Shown here one piece after another: positions 1 through 6,518 of a stretch of 9,476 bases of DNA. Origin of the DNA: Actinomycetota bacterium. Its GTDB lineage: Bacteria > Cyanobacteriota > Vampirovibrionia > Obscuribacterales > Obscuribacteraceae. Numbering within the stretch: position 1 is the first letter of the stretch; each line of letters begins with the position of its first letter. The DNA lies in the NCBI GenBank assembly GCA_903970355.1, contig CAJCIF010000490.1:1-9476 (forward strand). The letters run 5' to 3'. A program made the position numbers and the translations under genes. The notes below the pieces were generated by a model. It was not told the DNA's origin and made no database searches. It saw only the letters and a list, made by a program, of their open reading frames with translations.

Positions 1-224
1 TATTTACGGGATTCCTCTGCAATAGATTCGCTCCTGAAAATTGCTTCGATCGCAGCTCCTTCGAATTCCCAAAAGTGCGTTTCGTAGTGTTGCCAAGCGA
101 TGCTCTACAAAACTTCGTTCAGCGTAATCTCTCAGTCAACCTAGCTCGTCACGCGCGAGTTCTACTAACTGTTGCGGCAACCTACAAACAAAGTCCGTAT
201 CTGGCTTTTAGATTAACTATATAA
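1..224 (+). CDS. 3' end of an unidentified gene (partial)
   Basis: The frame starting at base 3 is open from the window edge to a TAA at 222-224, giving 73 residues with no start in the window. The other two plus frames are soon closed (stops at about 23 and 85), and there is no ATG start on the minus strand here. The peptide has a protein-like composition, with a basic stretch (RNLSVNLARHARVLL, about residues 41-55) and a C-terminus ending in AFRLTI. The gene would converge on the glycosyltransferase at 288, which fits the hairpin between them. I do not recognise a family. An open frame of this length can occur by chance, so coding is likely but not certain. Confidence 0.45.
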   Translation, partial: FTGFLCNRFAPENCFDRSSFEFPKVRFVVLPSDALQNFVQRNLSVNLARHARVLLTVAATYKQSPYLAFRLTI

Positions 225-249
225 CCTAATATAGCGACCTGAAAGAGAA

Positions 250-268
250 GGGGCGAGAGCCTCGCCCC
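250..268 (-). terminator. Hairpin terminator downstream of the glycosyltransferase
   Basis: An 8-bp perfect GC-rich stem (GGGGCGAG at 250-257, CTCGCCCC at 261-268) closes a 3-base loop. It lies 19 bases past the minus-strand stop at 288. Read on the minus strand it is followed by a pyrimidine-rich TTCTCTTTC stretch, as in an intrinsic terminator. Read on the plus strand the following bases are not T-rich, so it should serve mainly the minus-strand gene. Confidence 0.65.
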
Positions 269-287
269 ATGCCAGAACCTGTCTTTC

Positions 288-1592
288 TCAGGCGGTTACA
301 CCCTGTCTTCCCGCCCGAGTAAAAATTGATTTCCAGCAAATAAGAATGCCGTGCACGACACCGCCTACCATGTAAGAAGTCCAGGACAGGAGGGCGATCG
401 CGTAAGTCCAGTGGTGCATCACCACTACCGGTTGGTGCAGAAACCAGACTGTTGCTAGCACATAGACAATCAAAACAGCCAAGAGCGGGCGATACAAATA
501 TTTGAATGCCTGTCTGGGAAGCGACTTGCTTTTTCCTTTATCTGTGACAACAAAAGTGGTAGCGGCAGGATTGAGAACGAACTTCAAAAGTCCCCTCAAA
601 AGCAGCCAGGATGCAATTGTTGTATAGAGTGTCGACCACCAGAAACTCTGGCGGCGTGCTACACCACACAGCAAACGTCCCCCTATGCTCAATCCAGCTG
701 AGCACAAAAGGAAAAGCCAATTCCTCCAAGCCGAAGACGGACCAATGGTCAGTGCCACCACCGGTAAGATCAGGAAGAATGGACTGAGACTCTCTAACAA
801 GTGCGTGAGCGGCATCAATCCGAGTTTAATTCGGGCACGAAACGGAATGTTGGTTAGTTGAAGTGGATTCGGCTTCTGCAACCAGACTTGCAGACTACCT
901 AGAATGCAGCGTAGTTCGCGCCGAATAGAATTGAAAAGACCTGCTGGGTAAGGAACATTTCCCACCGTTTCCAGTGTAAATGCACTCATCCAACCGGCCG
1001 CCGTCAGATGCATGCTCATCGAATAATCATCAGCCACACTGCGTTCCGGAAATCCACCAATTTCCGCCAGCGCCTTGCGGCGCACAACAAAAATGGAACC
1101 GGTGCAAAGCGCAAATTTTTCTCCGAATACTGCTGCAAGTGAGTTCGCTAGAAAAGCAATCTCTTGAGTCTGCGAAAATACACCGCGAACTGTGTTGATA
1201 GCGTCGACCCCGGTAGTTGTTCTCCCCTGAACGTAACCAAGGCGTTTGTCCTCTTCCAGAAGCCTTACTGCACTGGTCAAAAAGTCTGGAAAAGCAACGT
1301 CACCAACATCAACTACAGCAACATAATCGGTATCAGGAATCTGTCTTAAACCGAAGTTCATGTTACCTGGTTTCGCACTGCCGCCATTCTGGGTCGGGAT
1401 GTACTGGTAGCCGATTGAAGGGGCAAGATCTGCTGCCAGAGTGGATTTGTTTGGACCGTCATCGAGCAGATAAACGACGATATCGCATGTCGAATTATCG
1501 AGCTTCATGCAGGCGGTGATGGTCGTCATGATGGCTTCTAGTGGCTCGTTGTGCCGGGGGATGAGCACAGCCACAGTGACTTTGTTATTCAT
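288..1592 (-). CDS. Family-2 glycosyltransferase, cellulose-synthase-like, membrane-bound
   Basis: This 434-residue protein is probably a processive inner-membrane glycosyltransferase that transfers sugar from a nucleotide donor to a growing envelope or extracellular polysaccharide. The GT-A catalytic domain is N-terminal: VAVLIPRHNEP (about 8-17), DDG (44-46), SAKPGNMNFGL (72-82, matching the usual KAGNxN), DVGD (95-98, at the DxD site), CTGS (163-166), and VADDY followed by LTAAGW (186-201, at the TED site). About five hydrophobic segments follow (roughly 264-286, 290-310, 318-338, 367-386, 395-420). FVVTDKGKS at 347-355 matches the FxVTxKG signature of bacterial cellulose synthases. BcsA has membrane helices ahead of the catalytic domain; this protein has none, and it lacks a PilZ domain. 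The second Asp of DxD is Gly, and the Q(Q/R)xRW site reads RRELRC (224-229), so the exact reaction is uncertain. The ATG at 1592 is preceded by AGGAG at a 6-base spacing. Confidence 0.85.
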   Translation of the reverse strand: MNNKVTVAVLIPRHNEPLEAIMTTITACMKLDNSTCDIVVYLLDDGPNKSTLAADLAPSIGYQYIPTQNGGSAKPGNMNFGLRQIPDTDYVAVVDVGDVAFPDFLTSAVRLLEEDKRLGYVQGRTTTGVDAINTVRGVFSQTQEIAFLANSLAAVFGEKFALCTGSIFVVRRKALAEIGGFPERSVADDYSMSMHLTAAGWMSAFTLETVGNVPYPAGLFNSIRRELRCILGSLQVWLQKPNPLQLTNIPFRARIKLGLMPLTHLLESLSPFFLILPVVALTIGPSSAWRNWLFLLCSAGLSIGGRLLCGVARRQSFWWSTLYTTIASWLLLRGLLKFVLNPAATTFVVTDKGKSKSLPRQAFKYLYRPLLAVLIVYVLATVWFLHQPVVVMHHWTYAIALLSWTSYMVGGVVHGILICWKSIFTRAGRQGVTA

Positions 1593-1921
1593 AGAGGGCT
1601 CCTGCTGGAAGCGAATGCGCTACCTTTTGAGATTTTTTTAGTTGAAAACCAATACTGGCACTCTAAGGAAAACTGTCCGTCCTGAGGCTCACGGAACCCC
1701 TGCAACTTTGCAAAGCGCAAGATTCTCAGCTAGCACAACTATTGGCAGTCGGTTGCAGCGAGAAATTCAATCAACCACAATCGGTCGCACGATTGCGGTA
1801 AAAAACACACCAAGAAAAGCGATATCTGCAATAGATGGAAACAATATTTCCTTGATACCCGCCCGAAAATCTCATTCTTTCCTAAGCGTCGAGCGCCTTC
1901 TTGTGGTGTTATATTCGACAC
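1593..1921. other. Divergent intergenic region between glycosyltransferase and mutL
   Basis: This 329-base stretch separates two divergent genes and must hold both promoters. No convincing gene is visible: the open frames on both strands use TTG or GTG starts, lack ribosome-binding sites, have low-complexity composition, and run into mutL. Two dyads are present: CTTTGCAAAG (1706-1715, a perfect 10-base palindrome), and CCACAATCG paired with CGATTGCGG (1775-1783 / 1790-1798, one mismatch, 6-base loop). Neither has a T-tract, so they look more like protein-binding or structural sites than terminators. I saw no tRNA arms. Confidence 0.5.
1907..1921 (+). promoter_or_regulatory. Extended -10 promoter element immediately upstream of mutL
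   Basis: TGTTATATT (1907-1915) matches the extended -10 consensus TGnTATAAT with one mismatch. Counting 6 bases past the hexamer puts the expected transcription start on the A of the mutL ATG at 1922. There is no Shine-Dalgarno sequence in this stretch. No clear -35 is seen 17 bases upstream, which is tolerated at extended -10 promoters. This suggests a leaderless mutL mRNA. Confidence 0.5.
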
Positions 1922-3694
1922 ATGCCTAAGGTCCTTGTTCTACCGGATCACATTGCGAGCCAGATTGCAGCTGGTGAAGTAGTTGAACGCCCGGCTTCAG
2001 TTGTCAAAGAGCTTGTCGAAAATTCAATAGACTCAGGGGCAACAGCCATTGTTGTTGCCGTGGAAAGAGGCTGTCGCGACATTCGAGTTTCAGACAATGG
2101 CTGCGGCATGGAAGCAGATGATGCGCTATTGGCATTTCAGAGACACGCTACATCGAAACTTCGCTCCACCGATGATCTTTACAGGCTCAATACACTTGGT
2201 TTTCGGGGTGAGGCTTTGCCCAGTATTAGCTCTGTTGCGAAAGTCTCGTGTTATACCCGCACCGCTGATAGTGTGGCAGGCACGCTAATTGAATGCGATT
2301 CCGGCGTTATAAAAGCAAGCGAAACAGGTTGTGCCGTAGGAACATCTATTGAAGTAGCAGATCTTTTCTTCAATGTTCCAGCCCGACTGAGCTTTCTTAA
2401 AAAGCCCGCCACTGAGTTTGGCCACATTCAGGAAGTGGTGCAGTCTCTTGCCATTACCTATCCAGGTGTTTCTTTTCGGCTGGAATATGGTGGCGAGCAA
2501 CGTTTCAACACGAGTGGTTCAGGCGAACTTACCCAAACGCTTTTGGAATCAGGCTTTTTTACTGGTAAAGAGACTTTGATTGAGGTGAGAGCTGAAGATC
2601 CGGAAAACGGATTCAGTCTTGAAGCCAGACTGGCAAGCCCCAATGATTTTCGCGGCGACCGCAGAAGCATTCTTTCGGTAGTGAATCAAAGACCCGTGCG
2701 ATGCGCGCTTGCTTATAAAGCTCTCGATTATGCATTTACGGATTTGATTCCGCGCGGGCGCTTTCCTCTTGCAGTTACGGTTCTTTCGCTGCAACCAAAC
2801 GAGCTGGATGTCAACATTCATCCCACCAAGAAGGAAATCAAATATTCAAAGGGCAATCAAATCTTTGCTTTCTTGCAGCACAATTTCGTGCGCGCCCTTC
2901 GTAATCGTCCTTCAATTCCTTTGCACGGACTTTACGATACCCCAGCACTAACAATGATTGATGTAGCGAGAGTGAGTGAGCCAGTAATGCAGGCTCCGGC
3001 AGCATTTCAGCGAGAATACGAGTGGACTGAACCCGCCAGATTATTTGAGAAACAGGATGCAACACCTTCCATAACTCAAGTGCAGCAACTCGCACCGGAC
3101 GAACCAGCAATCAGACAATTACCGATCGATTGGCGCGTTGCCGGCTATCTCCAGAATACTTACATTCTTGTTGAAACAACGGCCGGACTGACAATCGTCG
3201 AACAACACATCGCCCACGAGCGCGTGCTCTACGAAAAGATTCTATCCAAAGCGAATGATCCGGATTTCCAAAGTGACCACTTGCAGCGCTTGATCATTTC
3301 TTGTCCGCTTTCGCTCACGGCAGATCAAACCGCCTATTTATCCGATCATTTAAGCGATTTTGCCGAGCTTGGTTTTGAGTTCGAAACAAAGGACGGCAAA
3401 TTTTCCTGTTGTCAACTTCCGGTGGAGTTGGCTAACCAGGACTATCCGCAAGTAATTCAAGAATTGGTGCAATCACTTATGGAAAGCACTGCTTCCACTG
3501 CTCGTTTTGAAATTGCAAAATCTGTTGCCTGCCAGAGTGCAATCAAAAACGGTATGCCACTTTCACAAGCGCAAATAATGCAGCTGTTACTAGATTGGTA
3601 CAACTGCCCGCGCAACGAGACTTGCCCGCACGGCCGACCAATTCAACTTTCGTTCAGCATGCGCCAACTATTCCAGATGTTCCATCCCCAATAA
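1922..3694 (+). CDS. mutL: DNA mismatch repair protein MutL
   Basis: MutL couples mismatch recognition by MutS to strand removal. This 590-residue protein has the full GHKL ATPase domain: ELVENSIDSGA (30-40, catalytic E30 and Mg-binding N34), DNGCGM (58-63), RHATSKL (74-80) and GFRGEALPSIS (93-103). VADLFFNVPARLSFLKK (145-161) and NIHPTKKEIKY (298-308) follow. After a short linker (about 330-400) the dimerisation domain keeps most nuclease-type motifs: EQHIAHERVLYE (427-438) in place of DQHA(x)2E(x)4E, ACQSAIK (536-542) and CPHGRP (568-573). The terminal FxR motif is not obvious (the end reads LFQMFHPQ). The ATG at 1922 is chosen over an in-frame TTG at 1901 because family N-termini begin close to the first conserved IASQIAAGEVV block, and because the TTG would place the promoter-like TATATT inside the gene. 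mutS is not in the window. Confidence 0.96.
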   Translation: MPKVLVLPDHIASQIAAGEVVERPASVVKELVENSIDSGATAIVVAVERGCRDIRVSDNGCGMEADDALLAFQRHATSKLRSTDDLYRLNTLGFRGEALPSISSVAKVSCYTRTADSVAGTLIECDSGVIKASETGCAVGTSIEVADLFFNVPARLSFLKKPATEFGHIQEVVQSLAITYPGVSFRLEYGGEQRFNTSGSGELTQTLLESGFFTGKETLIEVRAEDPENGFSLEARLASPNDFRGDRRSILSVVNQRPVRCALAYKALDYAFTDLIPRGRFPLAVTVLSLQPNELDVNIHPTKKEIKYSKGNQIFAFLQHNFVRALRNRPSIPLHGLYDTPALTMIDVARVSEPVMQAPAAFQREYEWTEPARLFEKQDATPSITQVQQLAPDEPAIRQLPIDWRVAGYLQNTYILVETTAGLTIVEQHIAHERVLYEKILSKANDPDFQSDHLQRLIISCPLSLTADQTAYLSDHLSDFAELGFEFETKDGKFSCCQLPVELANQDYPQVIQELVQSLMESTASTARFEIAKSVACQSAIKNGMPLSQAQIMQLLLDWYNCPRNETCPHGRPIQLSFSMRQLFQMFHPQ

Positions 3695-3696
3695 AA

Positions 3697-3726
3697 AAAT
3701 AGGGCGGCCCAAAGACCACCCTATTT
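3697..3726. terminator. Bidirectional intrinsic terminator shared by mutL and the glycine-zipper gene
   Basis: AAATAGGGCGG (3697-3707) pairs with CCACCCTATTT (3716-3726) with a single C-A mismatch and an 8-base loop. It starts 2 bases after the mutL stop and ends 6 bases before the stop of the converging minus-strand gene. Read on the minus strand the stem runs into seven Ts, a strong terminator; read on the plus strand the tail is a shorter ATTTCATT. It therefore serves both converging genes. Confidence 0.85.
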
Positions 3727-3732
3727 CATTGC

Positions 3733-4455
3733 TTAATGCGTAACGTTCGATGTGGGTTGAACGTTTGAGGCAATGCCTGTGGTTAGAGACATTGGCTGAT
3801 CGAGAGCGAATTGAATCTTCGTTCCGCTCGTGAGCTTAACGTCCTTACCCTTACGCCAGAGGTTGCTCGCCAGTCCAACACCGCCACCGGTGGCGACACC
3901 AGCAATAGCACCAGCGCCAACCGCTCCGCCGACAATCGGCGCAAAGCAGATACCTAATAACGTTCCACCGGCTGTCCAGGCTGCAGTTCTGACAATTCCA
4001 GATTTAATGTTGGAGCTGCCGCTGCGTCCTTTGATTTCGTTGTCCTTAGTTTCGTGGATGCCCTTTTCTTGGCTGGTCGTAATGGTCGCGGATAGAGGAT
4101 AGTGAATTCCATCCGGCGTGACAGCGCCGATAAGCTTCATACCGACTTTGCCATTGATACCAACCAGGGTGCTTTTATCAGACGAAACAACTTGTCCTTC
4201 CAAGGTTGTCCCTGAAGGAAGAACTAGATCGCTTCCGAGCATAAGTGGTGCATTTAGTTTAGCGCTGAATAGATCGCCAGGCTTAGCCACAGCTGTGTCT
4301 ATTGGGCTGGTCAGACAGGCATCTAACGCTGTGCCTATCGGAACAAACGTAACTTTGCCTTGAAGAGCCTGACCGTTGTAAGTTTGAGACACTGCCGGTA
4401 GCATCGATGCCAACGATACCGTCAGCGCCACCAGGACATTGATGCTTCTCTTCAT
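3733..4455 (-). CDS. Secreted or envelope protein with glycine-zipper segment
   Basis: This 240-residue protein begins with a typical signal peptide (MKRSINVLVALTVSLASMLP, cleavage near residue 23-25), so it is exported. Residues 35-125 form a beta-rich domain with VPIGTALDACLTSPIDTAV (38-56), VLPSGTTLEGQVV (78-90) and TPDGIHYPLSATI (113-125). This pattern resembles the beta-barrel repeats of VirB10/TrbI-like proteins, with GTxLxAxL and LPxGTxLxGxV motifs. A Gly/Ala-rich hydrophobic stretch (162-198, with GGAVGAGAIAGVATGGGVG) is a glycine-zipper that may insert in a membrane. A second GT motif, LTSGTKIQFALDQPMSL (208-224), closes the conserved part, followed by a Ser/Thr/Asn-rich tail. GGAAGGAG sits 6 bases before the ATG at 4455, a very strong ribosome-binding site. 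There are no secretion-system genes nearby, so I infer an envelope role only; the function is unknown. Confidence 0.8.
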   Translation of the reverse strand: MKRSINVLVALTVSLASMLPAVSQTYNGQALQGKVTFVPIGTALDACLTSPIDTAVAKPGDLFSAKLNAPLMLGSDLVLPSGTTLEGQVVSSDKSTLVGINGKVGMKLIGAVTPDGIHYPLSATITTSQEKGIHETKDNEIKGRSGSSNIKSGIVRTAAWTAGGTLLGICFAPIVGGAVGAGAIAGVATGGGVGLASNLWRKGKDVKLTSGTKIQFALDQPMSLTTGIASNVQPTSNVTH

Positions 4456-4520
4456 TACTAGCTCCTTCCGTTACTTTTCCAAACACCCGGCAAGGATAAC
4501 ATACTTCATTGGATATGCAA

Positions 4521-4559
4521 AAGAATTCTTCACGGGTGGTATCAGAGTACTTTGCCACC
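4521..4559. repeat. Inverted repeats between transporter and glycine-zipper gene
   Basis: Two dyads lie in the 144-base gap between two minus-strand genes. AAGAATTCTT (4521-4530) is a perfect 10-base palindrome. GGTGG (4535-4539) and CCACC (4555-4559) enclose CAGAGTACTTTG (4543-4554), which folds on itself, giving a bulged hairpin. On the minus strand the sequence after the hairpin contains TTCTTTT within 20 bases, so this could be a weak terminator for the transporter gene. The evidence is structural only. Confidence 0.3.
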
Positions 4560-4599
4560 ATAGTTTCGTATTTGGAGGCGCAGCCTTCTACTGACAACG

Positions 4600-5457
4600 C
4601 TAAGCTGTCTCTTCGGGAGTCCCACCAGGTGTGTATTCTCGATAAAAAATGGCGATCGATACGATGGCCGCTCCTATCATTGCTGGAGTACTTGGTGCCT
4701 CCGCCATAAAAATGAATGGCCAAACTGCCGTTAGCACCGGATCCAAAAAGCAAAGTAGAAGAGCTCGCAAAGCACGTACCTTAGTAATAGCATTGCAATA
4801 GAGGATATCCGGCAGCCCCCATGGCACCACACCCAACACTAAAAGAAGCCACCATTCGTGGAGGCTATGGGGAAGAGAAATTGTCAAAAAGGGCAGCCCA
4901 ATTGCGGCCGTCATTAGATTTGCTAATAGCACTTGCTCAAGGGCTGATTGGCCGACCTTGGCTTGGGCCCTCAAACAAATTGTCGATAAAGCCATCGTAA
5001 TACCGCAGAATACGCCAATGAGATTACCGGTGAGAGCACGGCTCTCAAATGTATCTCCAACCAGAAGAAACATTCCGATAATAGCAACTGTCACTACCAA
5101 CCAATCTTTACGGGTTGGCTTTTCATGCAAGATTGGACCGCTCAGAAAAGCAACAAGGAGCACACCTCCAAAATGCAAAAAAACTGCATTGGCAGCTTTC
5201 GTCATTTGAAACGCATTAACAAGTGCAATCGTATTAGCTGATAGGCAGGCAGCGCCGAACCATTGCAGCTTATTCTTTCCAAACGTTTGTCCGCTCCCGG
5301 TAGCCTTGAAATATCCAATCTGCAGTATTGCCCCAATGGCGCTCCGAACGCCAGCTATCGCTAGCGCATTCAGAGCAATCGATTTTATGAGGATGCCGCT
5401 AAAACTCCAAAGAATTCCAGCCAACACCAGTATCACTGTTGGATTGGTTATCATCAT
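4600..5457 (-). CDS. DMT-superfamily (EamA-type) transporter
   Basis: This 285-residue integral membrane protein has about ten hydrophobic segments in two similar halves, the layout of EamA-domain permeases that export amino acids, metabolites or drugs. The first half contains ILWSFSGILIKS (15-26) and KAANAVFLHFGGVLLVAFLS (about 88-107) followed by the charged HEKPTRKDW, the usual spot for the conserved E-x-P/R-x4 loop. The second half contains ALRALLLCFLDPVLTAVW (about 229-246) and AEAPSTPAMIGAAIV. The length is normal for the family. An upstream ATG at 5616 would add 53 soluble residues that overlap the divergent kinase gene. I chose 5457, because GAGG lies at 5462-5465 just ahead of two adjacent ATGs (5457 and 5454) and the family begins directly with a membrane helix. 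The substrate cannot be read from the sequence. Confidence 0.88.
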   Translation of the reverse strand: MMITNPTVILVLAGILWSFSGILIKSIALNALAIAGVRSAIGAILQIGYFKATGSGQTFGKNKLQWFGAACLSANTIALVNAFQMTKAANAVFLHFGGVLLVAFLSGPILHEKPTRKDWLVVTVAIIGMFLLVGDTFESRALTGNLIGVFCGITMALSTICLRAQAKVGQSALEQVLLANLMTAAIGLPFLTISLPHSLHEWWLLLVLGVVPWGLPDILYCNAITKVRALRALLLCFLDPVLTAVWPFIFMAEAPSTPAMIGAAIVSIAIFYREYTPGGTPEETA

Positions 5458-5472
5458 TCCGCCTCGTGTCGC

Positions 5473-5480
5473 TACAATAC
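5473..5480. promoter_or_regulatory. Overlapping divergent -10 elements (transporter / kinase)
   Basis: Only 30 bases separate the two divergent start codons. TACAAT (5473-5478, plus) matches the -10 consensus TATAAT at five of six positions and sits 9 bases before the kinase ATG at 5488. On the minus strand TATTGT (5475-5480) matches at four of six and would start transcription near 5468, about 10 bases before the transporter ATG and just ahead of its GAGG ribosome-binding site. The two hexamers share four base pairs. No good -35 is visible for either direction. Confidence 0.4.
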
Positions 5481-5487
5481 TGCACTT

Positions 5488-6462
5488 ATGAGAACGGAAC
5501 CAGAGATGATTGGAAATGAAGCCCTTCGAGCACTGCTGAAGCAACTGCCAGATTGGAACAGTGCCAATCAAAATGCGGAAATTGAAATCATCGGTTCGCA
5601 AAACGACACTATTCAATTTCTAGTATCCGGTGAAAATAAGTTGCTTATTGAAGCAAATAGGCGAAAAACAAAAGAGCAACTACAGTCCGAAGTACAAGTA
5701 AACTCAGCACTTTTCGAGGCTGGATGCCATCTTGCACTGCCATTTTTGCAAAACAGGAATGGGCGGCAAGTTATGATCTCGGGCAACTGGAGAATTCTAA
5801 TCAGGCCTTTTATAGCGAGCGCTCCTCAATTTAATTGGCTTAAAAGAACGTGGTCATCAAACCACGCTTATGCTGCAGGAAAGGCACTCTTCGCCCTACA
5901 CACCACCAGCAAAAAGATAGTGCCAAAACTACATACGGTGGTCCCTGACAATCATCCGGTTTCATACGCGAGCTCTAAAATGGAAAATTTGTTTGCAAAT
6001 TTGGAGGCTAATGAATTGCTAAGCCGCCTCTGTGAGAGCGTGAATTCAATCAAAAATCTCTTGACCGCAAAAACGTTTGCGCCGGTTCTTATTCACGGTG
6101 ATTTTCACCCCGGCAATATTCTTTATGATGGTGAATCGGTAAAAGCAATTATCGATTTCGACTCAAATTATATGTATCTGGGCCCAGCCGAAATCGACTG
6201 TGCTTATGGTGCGTTGATGTTTGCCGTTGATTGGGAAAGTCCCCAGACGCCTTCTATAGACAAGGAATTGTTTTTGAGCTTTTTGCAAGGCTACTCATCT
6301 TCCGGCGGTCATAAGCACCCGGACATCTCTTACTTTGATCTTGCTTCTTATCTAGTGCTCCTATGGGCAATGGCACAGGAAAAAACTGGGCTTTCAAAGT
6401 ATGATCTTGTTACGACTAATGCCATAAATGTGCTCGCGGAACTTAAGCAAGTACTTAGTTGA
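5488..6462 (+). CDS. Phosphotransferase of the APH / kinase-like fold
   Basis: This 324-residue cytoplasmic protein belongs to the aminoglycoside phosphotransferase / homoserine kinase II / SrkA-like family, which moves the ATP gamma-phosphate to a small-molecule or protein hydroxyl. The catalytic loop is clear: LIHGDFHPGN (201-210) with H203, D205 and N210. It is followed by IIDFDSNYMYLGPAEIDCAYG (221-241), whose DFD (223-225) is the metal-binding equivalent of DFG. The N-lobe is less conserved, with FLVSGENKLLIEANRR at 44-59, then SEVQVNSALFEAG (67-79), the usual helix containing the Lys-partner Glu. There is no signal peptide. The ATG at 5488 has no Shine-Dalgarno; an in-frame ATG at 5506 is an alternative with a poor site too. 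The substrate is unknown, and antibiotic resistance should not be assumed. The gene diverges from the transporter, which may be coincidental or mean shared control. Confidence 0.85.
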   Translation: MRTEPEMIGNEALRALLKQLPDWNSANQNAEIEIIGSQNDTIQFLVSGENKLLIEANRRKTKEQLQSEVQVNSALFEAGCHLALPFLQNRNGRQVMISGNWRILIRPFIASAPQFNWLKRTWSSNHAYAAGKALFALHTTSKKIVPKLHTVVPDNHPVSYASSKMENLFANLEANELLSRLCESVNSIKNLLTAKTFAPVLIHGDFHPGNILYDGESVKAIIDFDSNYMYLGPAEIDCAYGALMFAVDWESPQTPSIDKELFLSFLQGYSSSGGHKHPDISYFDLASYLVLLWAMAQEKTGLSKYDLVTTNAINVLAELKQVLS

Positions 6463-6506
6463 AGACTTGCCGTCCAGCAATTCACGCACTCTACACATGA
6501 CAAAAG

Positions 6507-6518
6507 TAATATTCGAAT
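6507..6518 (+). promoter_or_regulatory. -10-like element abutting the Gly/His-rich gene
   Basis: TAATAT (6507-6512) lies 6 bases before the ATG at 6519, the same spacing as at mutL, and the octamer ATATTCGA is shared with the mutL upstream sequence (1911-1918 and 6509-6516). No Shine-Dalgarno is present, which suggests a leaderless message. AT-rich hexamers are common by chance, and no -35 at normal spacing is visible. Confidence 0.35.

Noticed and set aside
394..401. The octamer GCGATCGC, the HIP1 repeat of many cyanobacteria
   Set aside because: Only one exact copy was seen in the window, which is not enrichment and does not support a taxonomic call.
1739..1921. A 60-codon minus-strand open frame in the same gap
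   Set aside because: It needs a GTG start, has no ribosome-binding site and overlaps the mutL promoter region. A hydrophobic stretch alone is not enough support.
1642..1929. A 95-codon plus-strand open frame just before mutL
   Set aside because: It starts at TTG with no ribosome-binding site, has a low-complexity Thr/Arg/Ser-rich composition without any motif, and overlaps the mutL start and its promoter-like element.
4283..4753. A 156-codon minus-strand open frame across the gap between two genes
   Set aside because: It overlaps the ends of two well-supported genes in another frame and shows no family motif.
5458..5616. Longer start for the transporter at 5616
   Set aside because: The added 53 residues are the antisense of the kinase 5' end, are not hydrophobic like the family N-terminus, and a GAGG site precedes the ATG at 5457.
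5488..6462. Antibiotic-resistance phosphotransferase
   Set aside because: The HGDFHPGN and DFD motifs define the fold only. The same motifs occur in homoserine, choline and SrkA-type kinases, and no resistance-specific or mobile context is present.
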